Below are positions 8,154 to 15,841 of a stretch of 64,000 bases of DNA, piece by piece (the stretch's first letter is position 1; each line of letters begins with the position of its first letter). The translations under genes and the position numbers were made by a program. Where the stretch lies: the NCBI RefSeq assembly GCF_030294945.1, contig NZ_AP018448.1:7160001-7224000 (forward strand), written 5' to 3'. Below the pieces are notes generated by a model. The model ran no database searches. It was not told where the DNA came from and saw only the letters and a program-made list of their open reading frames with translations. The DNA comes from Streptomyces graminofaciens. Its GTDB lineage: Bacteria; Actinomycetota; Actinomycetes; Streptomycetales; Streptomycetaceae.

Positions 8154-8696
8154 ATGAAGAGCAAGCTGACCGCCGTGGCCCTTGCAGCGATCGTCGTCGC
8201 CGGCACTGCCGCTGCCGCCGTCCCGGCCTCTGCCGCCCCCGCCGAGGCCGAGCCGGCCCGCTGCCACACCGCCGACCTGAAGGCCGGCTTCGCCATGGGG
8301 GATGACGCGAAGCCGGAGATGGGGCAGACCGAGAAGCAGACCCAGGCGTACATCTGGTTCACCAACCGGAGCAAGCACACCTGCACCCTGTCCGGCTTCG
8401 CCGGTGTCGACATGATCGGCGCTCAGGAGACCGACGGCACCTGGTCGCTGGCGCGCTCCTCCAAGAAGCCCGAGAAGATGATCCTGGAGCAGGGGGACAC
8501 GGTGGACTTCAGCATCACCCTGCTCCCGGTGGCCAAGTCCACGCCGAAGAAGGAGAAGTTCGTTCCGGCGAAGTTCCTGGTCACCCCGCCGAACGAGACG
8601 AAGCACTTCACCCTGGAGTGGCCGTTCGGCGGCCAGATCCTCAAGCAGGACGGCGCGACCCACCCGGGTACCTACCTCAACCCGGTCGGGCTGTAA
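8154..8696 (+). CDS. Secreted DUF4232 protein
   Basis: 180 residues. The signal peptide MKSKLTAVALAAIVVAG ends at an Ala-rich cleavage site (ASAAPAEA, about 24-31). The mature part matches DUF4232: RCHTADLKAGF, then the conserved ending of the first sheet YIWFTNRSKHTCTLSGFAGV, with two cysteines likely forming a disulfide. DUF4232 proteins are exported beta-sandwich proteins or lipoproteins of unknown function, abundant in Streptomyces. ATG follows GAGGGGAACTGGAAATTC. Transcribed alone. Confidence 0.9.
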   Translation: MKSKLTAVALAAIVVAGTAAAAVPASAAPAEAEPARCHTADLKAGFAMGDDAKPEMGQTEKQTQAYIWFTNRSKHTCTLSGFAGVDMIGAQETDGTWSLARSSKKPEKMILEQGDTVDFSITLLPVAKSTPKKEKFVPAKFLVTPPNETKHFTLEWPFGGQILKQDGATHPGTYLNPVGL

Positions 8697-9156
8697 CCAA
8701 CTGGACAGCCTCTGAGCTTCCCTTCAGTGTCGCTGATGGCCACCGCAGGACTCCCGGAACGAGCAGCAGCCTCCGGGTGGTGCGGTGGCCACGTCTGACA
8801 CGCGGCACGCCCGGACTTCTCGCCGGGGCCTGGCCGGCAGACTTCGTCGGGGGACGGCCGGCCGGGCAGACCGGCGACGGATCCGACGATGCCGCACGGT
8901 TGTCCGTCGACGGATGGCGACGGCGACGCCCAATTGCCCCCCGACGACAGCCGCGTGTCCGTGCATTGCGTGACACGCTCGGAATCCTCGGCCGAATCGT
9001 CCACCACGTGTCTCTTCCGTGGCGCCGGACGCCCGTTGCGCATGCCGGTTTGGCAGTGCTTGACTTCGCAGGCTCGGGACCGTGCGACGGGCACGGACAG
9101 CCAGAACCGACAACAGCTACCCGCGTACGGGCGGTTCACGTCGGAAGGGAGAATGC
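8697..9156. other. No recognisable gene
   Basis: 460 bp with low-quality frames on both strands. The end holds the ribosome site GGAAGGGAGAA and presumably the promoter of the Cys-rich/YeeE unit. Confidence 0.4.
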
Positions 9157-9498
9157 GTGAGCTGCTTACACGCGACCAGATGTCCCCTTTTCCCCTACCT
9201 CAGGTCGAGTCTGCAGGGCTGGCGCGACTACTACTGCGACAGCGAACACGAATGGCGCGACTGTGCGCGCTACCGGATGTCGCTCACCGGTGAGCGCGTG
9301 CCGATCAGCCTGCTGCCCAACGGAAAAACGGCGCGCTACATCGACTTCACGGGTACCGACGCGGCCCCCTCCGACCCGTCCACCCCCACCACCTCCGTTC
9401 CACAGTCACCCGACCCCAGCGGCCGGCCCGGCTCACGGGAGCCTGGCTCCGAGGGCGGCTGGAGCCGGTTCGTCACGTGGATGAGAGGCTCCGCATGA
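9157..9498 (+). CDS. Cys-rich small protein coupled to YeeE/YedE genes
   Basis: 113 residues from GTG 9157 (GGAAGGGAGAA 3 bp upstream). The N-terminal third has five cysteines in the pattern CxxxxxxC..CxxExxWRxC (CLHATRCPLFPYL, YYCDSEHEWRDCARY), then GERVPISLLPNGK. The C-terminal half is Pro/Ser-rich and probably disordered. Its stop overlaps the ATG of the next gene (ATGA), so it is translated with the YeeE-like transporter. No family is recognised. Given its neighbours it may bind sulfur species or a metal cluster and pass them to the membrane proteins; that role is inference. Confidence 0.65.
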   Translation: MSCLHATRCPLFPYLRSSLQGWRDYYCDSEHEWRDCARYRMSLTGERVPISLLPNGKTARYIDFTGTDAAPSDPSTPTTSVPQSPDPSGRPGSREPGSEGGWSRFVTWMRGSA

Positions 9499-10148
9499 GT
9501 GCCTACTGGCCCTGGTGGGCGGGGGCCGTCGCGCTGGCCGCGCTGACCGTCGGCTACACCCTCGCCACCGATCGGTCCTTCGGCGTCTCGGGCGCGTGGG
9601 ACCGTGTGCTGCACTGGCGCCGCGAACGCGAACTCGAGCGGATGGAAGAGGAGTTCGCCGACGAACGCGCTCTCACCGCCGCGCTCGTCAAGGCCGGCGC
9701 CGACCATTTCGCCACCCTCGCGGCCGAACCGGCCCCAGCGCGTCAGTCGCATGTGGAGCCGGCGTCGGGCCCGCCCGTCGAACCGCAGACGGCTGAGGAC
9801 CCGGCGGTCACGCGTCAGCGCCCGGCCCCGTTGGTCACCCAGGCCGCCCTGCTGATATCGGTTTTCGTCGGCGGGCTGATCGCCTCCCTCTCCTCCGGGC
9901 GGTTCCACCTCCGCCTCGACATGGGACCGGGTTTCCGGGACCTGGTCACGGCCAACTCGGTCGGCATGGTCGTCCTGCTGTTCGCGGGAGGCGTGCTGGT
10001 CGGCTTCGGTACCCGACTGGCCGGTGGTTGCAGCTCCGGCCACGGGCTCAACGGCTGTGGTCGGCTTGCCCCGGTCAGCATCGTGGCGACGGCGACGTTC
10101 TTCGGTACGGCCGTCGCCGTGTCGTTCCTCCTGTGGAAGGTGATCTGA
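9495..10148 (+). CDS. YeeE/YedE family sulfur-compound transporter, first half
   Basis: 217 residues. A membrane helix (8-25) is followed by a charged cytosolic linker (RRERELERMEEEFADERAL), then three helices (115-135, 153-172, 193-213). The family signature GFGTRLAGGCSSGHGL with GCG (170-189) provides the conserved cysteines. Characterised members (e.g. thermophilic YeeE) import thiosulfate by cysteine relay. This gene and the next together make the DUF395 pair (YedE-like half-transporters). ATG overlaps the upstream stop. Confidence 0.85.
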   Translation: MSAYWPWWAGAVALAALTVGYTLATDRSFGVSGAWDRVLHWRRERELERMEEEFADERALTAALVKAGADHFATLAAEPAPARQSHVEPASGPPVEPQTAEDPAVTRQRPAPLVTQAALLISVFVGGLIASLSSGRFHLRLDMGPGFRDLVTANSVGMVVLLFAGGVLVGFGTRLAGGCSSGHGLNGCGRLAPVSIVATATFFGTAVAVSFLLWKVI

Positions 10149-10564
10149 TGCGTACCCGGGGCGGAATCCTGCTGGCCAACATCGTCACCGGGTTGGCGCT
10201 CGGCTTCACCGTCACCAGCATCGGCTTCGGTGACTACGCCGAACTGAACCGCATGTTCACCTTCCAGGACCTGCGGATGCTCCTGTCGTTCGCCGGAGCA
10301 GTCGTGATCATCGTGTGCGTTTTCGCTCTGCTGCGGGTCCGTCGCACCCCGGGGCGCATCCACGCCGGCGTGATCCCCGGCGCAGTGCTGTTCGGCACGG
10401 GCTGGGCGATCTCCGGTGGCTGCCCGGCGATCCCGATCATCCAGGTCTCCAGCGGTTACCTGCCCGCACTGGTCACGATCGTCGGCATCGTCGTCGGCGT
10501 CCGGCTGTGCCGCTGGGCCAGGGGCCGGCACCTTCGCATCGACAGCGGCTCGTGCGAACTGTGA
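10148..10564 (+). CDS. YeeE/YedE family sulfur-compound transporter, second half
   Basis: 138 residues with four hydrophobic helices (6-23, 43-62, 75-92, 104-123). The signature GTGWAISGGCPAIPI (83-97) has the conserved cysteine. Its start shares one base with the upstream stop (TGATG), so the two halves are probably made in equal amounts and dimerise into one thiosulfate- or sulfide-related channel. The Cys-rich protein upstream completes a three-gene unit. Confidence 0.85.
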   Translation: MRTRGGILLANIVTGLALGFTVTSIGFGDYAELNRMFTFQDLRMLLSFAGAVVIIVCVFALLRVRRTPGRIHAGVIPGAVLFGTGWAISGGCPAIPIIQVSSGYLPALVTIVGIVVGVRLCRWARGRHLRIDSGSCEL

Positions 10565-10997
10565 GACCCGGCCGGAGCCGAGCCGCCCTCAGGGCCCGTT
10601 GTGGGCACGCTGTGGGCACGGCGCCGTGATGGAGGAGCCGGCAGCGGTCGGGTAGGCCCCTTCCTGGCTCGGTGTGTTTCAACGCGATCATTCACGCGGC
10701 CGGCCGCTCGGCCATCCTCGCGAGCTCTTCGTCCGAACCCGGCACGTCCCCCTTCTCGGAGAAGTGTCGGGCATGGACCTTCACAGAAGACCTACCAATA
10801 GCTTGCTTGACTAAGGCAAATTAAATGTGATTGCCTAAGTCAGGCAAGGGGAGGTGTGCCGGGGTCTGCGTCCTGGCCGACCCCGACCCGACCTTCACCC
10901 CGCCCGACGCGCGCCCCACGACGCGGCGGGAGCCTCGCGCCCATCTCTGTATCCCCGGTCTCCGTCCCGTCGGAGCCCCCTCACCGAGGAGACACGC
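10565..10997. other. Intergenic region with promoter of the P450 operon
   Basis: Contains a block at 10595-10625 (repeated GTGGGCACG) like those flanking the tRNA-Gly fragments further right, possibly the tail of a lost integrase gene. It also holds an AT-rich promoter-like stretch at 10795-10850. No supported ORF. Confidence 0.45.
10807..10847 (+). promoter_or_regulatory. Candidate operator/promoter for the P450 operon
   Basis: Palindrome TTGCCTAAGTCAGGCAA (10831-10847; arms TTGCCT/AGGCAA) is preceded 24 bp upstream by a half-similar TTGACTAAGGCAA (10807-10819). Two phased sites in the only AT-rich stretch before the operon suggest a regulator-controlled promoter. The regulator is not identified. 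Confidence 0.5.
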
Positions 10998-11210
10998 ATG
11001 ACAGACTCATCGACCTGCTTAGGTGCGACCGCACCGGCACCGATCACCCCCACGCACGTGCAAGGGGAGACGACCCCGCGGGCGAGGCAGGACGAGCCGA
11101 AACGCGTCGCGCTCCTGTCGAGGGAGCACTCCGAGCACCATCTGCCCGGCACAGCACGGGATGCCGTGGCCATCCGTCCCGCGACGGCGACCCGCCTGGG
11201 GGAGCGATGA
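10998..11210 (+). CDS. Small protein of unknown function heading the P450 operon
   Basis: 70 residues, ATG after GAGGAGACACGC. Polar, no membrane segment, no recognised domain (MTDSSTCLGATAPAPITPT...). Its stop overlaps the ferredoxin-reductase start by 4 bp (ATGA), so it may serve as a translated leader coupling expression. Whether the peptide itself matters is unknown. Confidence 0.5.
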   Translation: MTDSSTCLGATAPAPITPTHVQGETTPRARQDEPKRVALLSREHSEHHLPGTARDAVAIRPATATRLGER

Positions 11211-12370
11211 GGCGCGTCCTGATCGTCGGGGCCTCGGCAGCCGGACTTGCGGCGGCCGAGACACTGCGCCGGGAGGGCTACGACGGCACGCTCACCCTCG
11301 TGGGCGACGAGCCGACGGCCCCCTACGACCGTCCGCCGCTGTCCAAGCAACTCCTGTCCTCGGAATGGGAGTCCGACCGGCTCGCCCTGCGCACCCCCGC
11401 CGCCTTGGCCGCCCTCGACCTCGACCTGCGCCTCGGCGTGGCGGCGACCGCCCTCGAACTCGCCTCCCGGACAGTGCGGTTGGCGGACGGCTGCGAAGTG
11501 CCGTACGACGGACTGGTCATCGCCACCGGCGTACGGCCGCGCCGCCTGCCCGGAACGGGCGCGCACGTGCTGCGCACCCTCGACGACGCGCTCACTCTGC
11601 GGGAGCGGCTCACCCCCGGCCGACGGCTGGTCGTCGTCGGCGCCGGCTTCCTCGGCGCGGAGGCCGCCGCGGTCGCCCGGAAGCTGGGCGCCGAGGTGAC
11701 GCTCCTCGAACCCGCCGCCGTACCGCTGGCGCACGCGGTCGGCGCCGAGGTCGGGCGGATGCTGGCCCAGGCCCATGTGGACCAGGGGGTCGACCTGCGC
11801 TGCGGGGTCACCGTGGCCGAGGCGACCGAGGGCGGCGTCCGGCTCGCCGACGGCTCGCGGATCGAGGCGGACGAGGTGCTCGTGGCCATCGGCTCGCTGC
11901 CGAACACCGAATGGCTCGACGGCAGCGGTCTCACGGTGGCCGACGGCGTGGTGTGCGACGAGTACTGCGAGGCGGCGGAGAACGTGTACGCGGCCGGTGA
12001 CGTCGCCCGCTGGTACAACCCGCTGTTCGGCACCTCGATGCGCATCGAGCACCGCACCAACGCCGCCGAGCAGGGCATGGCCGCCGCCCGCAATCTGCTC
12101 AACCCCCAGGCGCGCAAGCCGTTCGCGCCGGTGCCGTACTTCTGGTCCGACCAGTACGACATGAAGGTCCAGGCGCACGGCTTCCTGCGCGGCCACGACG
12201 AAGTCGCCGTGGTGGAGGGCGACTTGGCCGACCGGCGGTTCGTCGCCGCGTACCGCACCGGCGACCGGGTCAGCGGTGCCCTCGCGGTGCGCATGCCGCC
12301 CAAGGCGATCCGGCAGTGGCGCCAGGCCATCGAGACCGGGGCGCCCTGGCACGAGGCCGTGGGGAGCTGA
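11207..12370 (+). CDS. NAD(P)H ferredoxin reductase (FAD-dependent)
   Basis: 387 residues. FAD-binding motif GASAAGLAAAETLR (8-21), PYDRPPLSK typical of ferredoxin/rubredoxin reductases, a second Rossmann motif for NAD(P)H VVVGAGFLGAEAAAVA (~140-156), and the FAD motif VYAAGDVARW near 262. The reductive C-terminal domain follows. It passes electrons from NAD(P)H to the 3Fe-4S ferredoxin encoded at 13931, and on to the P450 between them. First large gene of a complete class-I P450 system. ATG overlaps the upstream stop. Confidence 0.93.
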   Translation: MRRVLIVGASAAGLAAAETLRREGYDGTLTLVGDEPTAPYDRPPLSKQLLSSEWESDRLALRTPAALAALDLDLRLGVAATALELASRTVRLADGCEVPYDGLVIATGVRPRRLPGTGAHVLRTLDDALTLRERLTPGRRLVVVGAGFLGAEAAAVARKLGAEVTLLEPAAVPLAHAVGAEVGRMLAQAHVDQGVDLRCGVTVAEATEGGVRLADGSRIEADEVLVAIGSLPNTEWLDGSGLTVADGVVCDEYCEAAENVYAAGDVARWYNPLFGTSMRIEHRTNAAEQGMAAARNLLNPQARKPFAPVPYFWSDQYDMKVQAHGFLRGHDEVAVVEGDLADRRFVAAYRTGDRVSGALAVRMPPKAIRQWRQAIETGAPWHEAVGS

Positions 12371-12590
12371 CATCCCCGGTGGACGGACCGAACCGGAGAA
12401 CCGGGCCCCACGGCTGATCCCCGGGGGTCGGCACACACCGAGGACCCCGTCCCCGTCGCCCCGGTCCGTCCCCACCCGGGGGCGGCCGGACCCGCCCCCG
12501 CACTCCCCGAATCCCCACGTACAAGCCGCTCGCCCTGTCAGAAGACCGTTCCGGCCTCCAGCTGGATCACTGATCGAAGGAGCCCCCACC

Positions 12591-13805
12591 ATGACCGGCG
12601 AAAACGTACTCGATTACCCGTTCGACCAGCCCAAGGCTCTGGAAGCGCCCCGCGAGTGGGCCGAAGCCCGGGCCACGTGCCCGGTGACCCACGTCCGGAT
12701 GCCCAGCGGAGACGTCGCCGGCCTCGTCACCGGTTACGACGAGGCACGCGCGTTGCTCTCCGACCCCCGGTTCAACCGGCGCCTCGACCATGAGGGCGCG
12801 GCCCGCACGTCGACCACCGAGGACGGCGGGATGTTCAACCGGGAGAACAAAGCCCTGTCGCAGATGATGAGCGAGGGACACCGGCGGTACCGCCGGCTGA
12901 TCAGCCCGGCGTTCACGGTGAAGAAGATGGAGGCCTGGCGCCCCCGCATCCAGCAGATGACCGACGAACTGCTGGACGCCATGCTGGCCAAGGGAGCACC
13001 CGCCGAGCTGCGGGCGGAGTTCGCCCTCCCGCTGCCGGTCCGGGTCATCTGCGCGCTGCTGGGTGCGTCGGCCGAGGACCAGGGCAGGTTCGCGCACTGG
13101 TCCGACGTCCTGATGACGACGACGAAGTACACGCAGGCCGAGGTCGACGAGGCGCGGCGCGAGTTCGAGGCGTACGCCTCGGACCTGGTCGAGGAGAAGC
13201 GGGCGAACCCGAGGGAGGACCTGCTCAGCGAGCTGACACAGATCTCCGACAGCGAGGACGGCCGGCTCAGCCACGCGGAGCTCATCTCCACCGTGGTGGG
13301 CATCCTGGTCGCGGGGCACGAGACCACCTCGAACCAGATCGTCAAGATGACGGCGTTGCTGCTGGAGGACCGGCAGCTCTACGAGGCCGTGATCGCCGAT
13401 CCGTCACTCGTGCCGGGCGCGGTCGAGGAGGCCCTGCGTCTGGACCCCGTCGGGGGCCTCGGCATTCCGCGGTTCATCTCCGAGGACATCGAGGTGGGCG
13501 GCGAACCGGTCCCGGCCGGAACCACCCTGTTCGTCAACCTCAGCGCCGCGGACCGGGACGAGCGCAAGTTCCCCGACGCCGACCGGTTCGACCCGTGCCG
13601 CCCGAACGCCCAGCAGCACCTGGCCTTCAGCGCGGGACCGCGTTTCTGCATCGGCCAGACGCTGGCCCGGGTGGAACTCCAGGTCGTCCTGGACACCTTC
13701 GTCCGGCGGCTGCCCGAACTGCGGCTGCGGGACGACCCGGACGCCCTGCGCATCCGCACCGGGGTCGTGGCCACCGGCCTGGAGGAGCTGTGGGTCACCT
13801 GGTGA
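12591..13805 (+). CDS. Cytochrome P450 monooxygenase
   Basis: 404 residues from ATG (GAAGGAGCCCCCACC upstream). I-helix oxygen-activation motif LVAGHETTSN (~239), K-helix EEALR (~280) and heme loop FSAGPRFCIGQTLAR (~345-359; Cys ~352 is the thiolate ligand). The heme loop begins FSAG rather than the usual FGxG, a tolerated variant. Soluble bacterial CYP of the 105/107-like type; substrate not predictable. Electrons come from the adjacent reductase and ferredoxin. No biosynthetic core enzyme adjoins, so detoxification or an unlinked pathway is as likely as tailoring. Confidence 0.95.
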   Translation: MTGENVLDYPFDQPKALEAPREWAEARATCPVTHVRMPSGDVAGLVTGYDEARALLSDPRFNRRLDHEGAARTSTTEDGGMFNRENKALSQMMSEGHRRYRRLISPAFTVKKMEAWRPRIQQMTDELLDAMLAKGAPAELRAEFALPLPVRVICALLGASAEDQGRFAHWSDVLMTTTKYTQAEVDEARREFEAYASDLVEEKRANPREDLLSELTQISDSEDGRLSHAELISTVVGILVAGHETTSNQIVKMTALLLEDRQLYEAVIADPSLVPGAVEEALRLDPVGGLGIPRFISEDIEVGGEPVPAGTTLFVNLSAADRDERKFPDADRFDPCRPNAQQHLAFSAGPRFCIGQTLARVELQVVLDTFVRRLPELRLRDDPDALRIRTGVVATGLEELWVTW

Positions 13806-13873
13806 CAAGCGGCTGGTGAGCGGCGGGAGAGCCGCGACGCGGAGAACTCACTGTGACGCCGCGGACAAGCGGA

Positions 13874-13917
13874 GCCATCGGACCATCGGACCCATCGGAC
13901 CCATCGGACCCATCGGA
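13874..13917. repeat. 10-bp tandem repeat (CCCATCGGAC)
   Basis: About four copies of CCCATCGGAC in the 125-bp gap between the P450 and ferredoxin genes, ending 13 bp before the ferredoxin start. Copy number may vary and affect spacing. Confidence 0.75.
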
Positions 13918-13930
13918 GCAAGGAACTGCC

Positions 13931-14125
13931 ATGAAGATCACCATTGACGAGGAACTGTGCTGCGCCAGTGGCCTGTGCACAGTCAAGGCCGGCGAGGTGT
14001 TCGACCAGCGGGACGAGGACGGAATCGCGGTACTGCTGGCGGAAGCCCCCGCTGCGGAACACCATGACGCCGTCCGGGAAGCGGCCGCGGTCTGCCCCGC
14101 CGCGGCCATACACATCATGGAATGA
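13931..14125 (+). CDS. 3Fe-4S ferredoxin, P450 partner
   Basis: 64 residues. Ligand pattern Cys10, (Cys11), Cys16 and Cys55 in ELCCASGLC ... AVCPAAA, with a residue pattern that favours a single 3Fe-4S cluster as in Streptomyces CYP105-type ferredoxins. Start ATG follows AAGGAACTGCC; a longer in-frame ORF from 13853 would only add the low-complexity repeat. Nearly identical in layout to the ferredoxin at 63031. Confidence 0.93.
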   Translation: MKITIDEELCCASGLCTVKAGEVFDQRDEDGIAVLLAEAPAAEHHDAVREAAAVCPAAAIHIME

Positions 14126-14140
14126 CCGACAGCGCTTCGA

Positions 14141-14168
14141 CTGCCCCGCCGCCTTGGCCGCGGGGCAG
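14141..14168 (+). terminator. Hairpin terminator of the P450 operon
   Basis: CTGCCCCGC / GCGGGGCAG, perfect 9-bp arms, 10-bp loop, 15 bp after the ferredoxin stop. Confidence 0.65.
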
Positions 14169-14309
14169 CCGACAGCCGTGAGAGCGGCTTGGTTGTCGCT
14201 CTGAAAGGCACAGCGAGGGCGCAGCGAGGGCTCAGCGATGGCACGGCGATGGCACGGCGTCGCCGATGATGGACCCCCGGAGTGCATCCGTCGACTCGCC
14301 ACCCCGGTG

Positions 14310-14331
14310 CCCTGTCCCGGCCGGGACAGGG
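14310..14331 (-). terminator. Perfect 22-bp palindrome, terminator
   Basis: CCCTGTCCCGG followed directly by its complement, 26 bp past the stop of the minus-strand exported protein. Confidence 0.6.
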
Positions 14332-14357
14332 CAGGGCGGGCGGAGCGGGCCGCGCCG

Positions 14358-14882
14358 TTAGCGGGCGCTCGTGGTGGCGATCTCGGAGATGTGGTTGTAC
14401 CGCTCCACCAGCACGAAAAGCTTGGTCTTCTGCGTCGTCTTCCCGCTGCCGAAGGTCAGCGTGACGATGACCTCATGGCTGTGACCCATGGTGCCGTTGT
14501 CGGTCACCGTCCACCGCGCCGGGACGTTTTGGGCACGCAGGACGCCGTCCGCCCCGTTCTTCTTCTCCCAGGCCGCCAGCCGCTTGGCGAAGCCGGGCGT
14601 CAGGTAGTGCTTGCGGAGCGCCGTGGCCAGCGTGACGTCCGGGTCCGTGTAATCGCCCTTCGCGTCGATGTACGCGCCGTAGAAGTCGGCAACCCGGGTC
14701 ACCACTTGGCCGGACCTGCCGCTGACCGACTGCGGTGCGGCGGTGGACGCCTTCGCGGGGGCACCGACAGCCGCCTGTGCCGACACCTGTGTCGACACAC
14801 CGAGTCCGACAGCCAGGACGAGGCCGGCGGCGACGGCCGCGCGGCGGCCCTGACGACGGTGAGCGGGGGACTTCCTGTTCAT
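14358..14882 (-). CDS. Secreted protein of unknown function
   Basis: 174 residues. Basic N-terminus (MNRKSPAHRRQGRR), hydrophobic core AAVAAGLVLAVGLGV and an Ala-rich cleavage site near 38 form a signal peptide. The mature part (VADFYGAYIDAKG, LRKHYLTPGFAKRL, VTLTFGSGKTTQK) resembles small DUF3828-like periplasmic/secreted folds. No catalytic motif seen. ATG has a GGAAGACACAC upstream. Flanked by another exported protein; each has its own promoter region. Confidence 0.7.
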   Translation of the reverse strand: MNRKSPAHRRQGRRAAVAAGLVLAVGLGVSTQVSAQAAVGAPAKASTAAPQSVSGRSGQVVTRVADFYGAYIDAKGDYTDPDVTLATALRKHYLTPGFAKRLAAWEKKNGADGVLRAQNVPARWTVTDNGTMGHSHEVIVTLTFGSGKTTQKTKLFVLVERYNHISEIATTSAR

Positions 14883-15081
14883 GTGTGTCTTCCTTTTCTG
14901 ATCCGTATGTGATTGCTCTCGGCCGGTTCCGGCTTTCGTGCCGAAGGTGCCTGCCGATTTGTCGGTGGCGGCGGGAGCCGTGGGGTGCGGAACGCCACAC
15001 CTGCAACGGTGGAACGCGCCAACGGTGGAACCGCCCCATCCCTGCTGAACTGCGGAAGTGGCCGCCGCCGTTCGAGCGGAT

Positions 15082-15459
15082 TCAGCAGGTGGAACTGCTG
15101 GAGATCTTTATTCCGGTGACGCTGTAAGCGTTCGCGAACACGGTTCGGGAATTCGGCCCCAGGCAGATCGAGGTCCCGTCCTGGAGCCGTAGATACGCCA
15201 CGTCGTCGTTCCGGGTGTTCACGACGTAGTAGTGCGGCCGGGGCCTGACCGTCTGGTAGGAACTGGTGACATCGCGGTACGTCGTGATCGGCGTGCCCGC
15301 GTTCCAGGCGTGCTCGTCCACGTAGAAGCAGACATAGGGGTACGGGCAGCCGTTGGTGGGGGACTCCGCCTGCGCTGCCGATGCGCCGGCCACGGACATG
15401 GCTGCGACGGCCACGCCCGCGCCCGCGAGACCTGCCGCCGTTCGGATGACGGACTTCAT
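15082..15459 (-). CDS. Secreted Cys-containing protein, peptidase-inhibitor I36-like
   Basis: 125 residues from ATG 15459, with GGAGG 4 bp upstream; an in-frame TTG one codon earlier is less likely. Signal peptide MKSVIRTAAGLAGAGVAVAA ends at AQA-ES (~31). The mature domain begins NGCPYPYVCFYVDEHAWN with C-terminal ICLGPN and SSSTC, giving four cysteines. This arrangement is that of the gamma-crystallin-like I36/SMPI-type inhibitors and related Streptomyces exoproteins. Inhibitory activity is inferred only. Confidence 0.7.
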   Translation of the reverse strand: MKSVIRTAAGLAGAGVAVAAMSVAGASAAQAESPTNGCPYPYVCFYVDEHAWNAGTPITTYRDVTSSYQTVRPRPHYYVVNTRNDDVAYLRLQDGTSICLGPNSRTVFANAYSVTGIKISSSSTC

Positions 15460-15462
15460 CAA

Positions 15463-15841
15463 ACCTCCAAGAATTGAGTGGATCGTCTGACACGGCAGAT
15501 GCAGATGCAGATCGTGATCCGTTGCGGATGCCGCTGGTCAGCAGGGGCGAGGCCGGTGCTGCGACGAGTACGGCAACCGGCGTGGTGAGCGTGTGTGACG
15601 ACGTATCAAGCGCGGTGGCCATGGAGGCGACCGTTCATGCATGCGTCTCGGCCGTCGCCGATGCCGGTTGGTCGGTCCGGCCCTGGTCGGTGCGACACCA
15701 AGAGCATCGACGGACACCGGAGTCCGGCGCAACGACTGCCGCCCCTTTGGCGACGGTGGAACCATCCCAGCCCATCTGACGTGCAGGGATGTGAGTACAT
15801 GGGATACGGGATCGCGGGCGGACGACGGAGGAACGGTATCG
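15463..15841. other. Divergent promoter region, no gene
   Basis: 379 bp between the divergent exported-protein and regulator genes. No supported ORF. The regulator's ribosome site GGAGGAACGG lies at 15827. Confidence 0.4.

Noticed and set aside
11023..12000. 325-codon plus-strand ORF within the ferredoxin reductase
   Set aside because: Arg-rich alternate frame of the reductase gene; no motif.
13874..13917. Operator cluster before the ferredoxin
   Set aside because: 10-bp tandem repeats without symmetry in an intra-operon gap; better explained by slippage.
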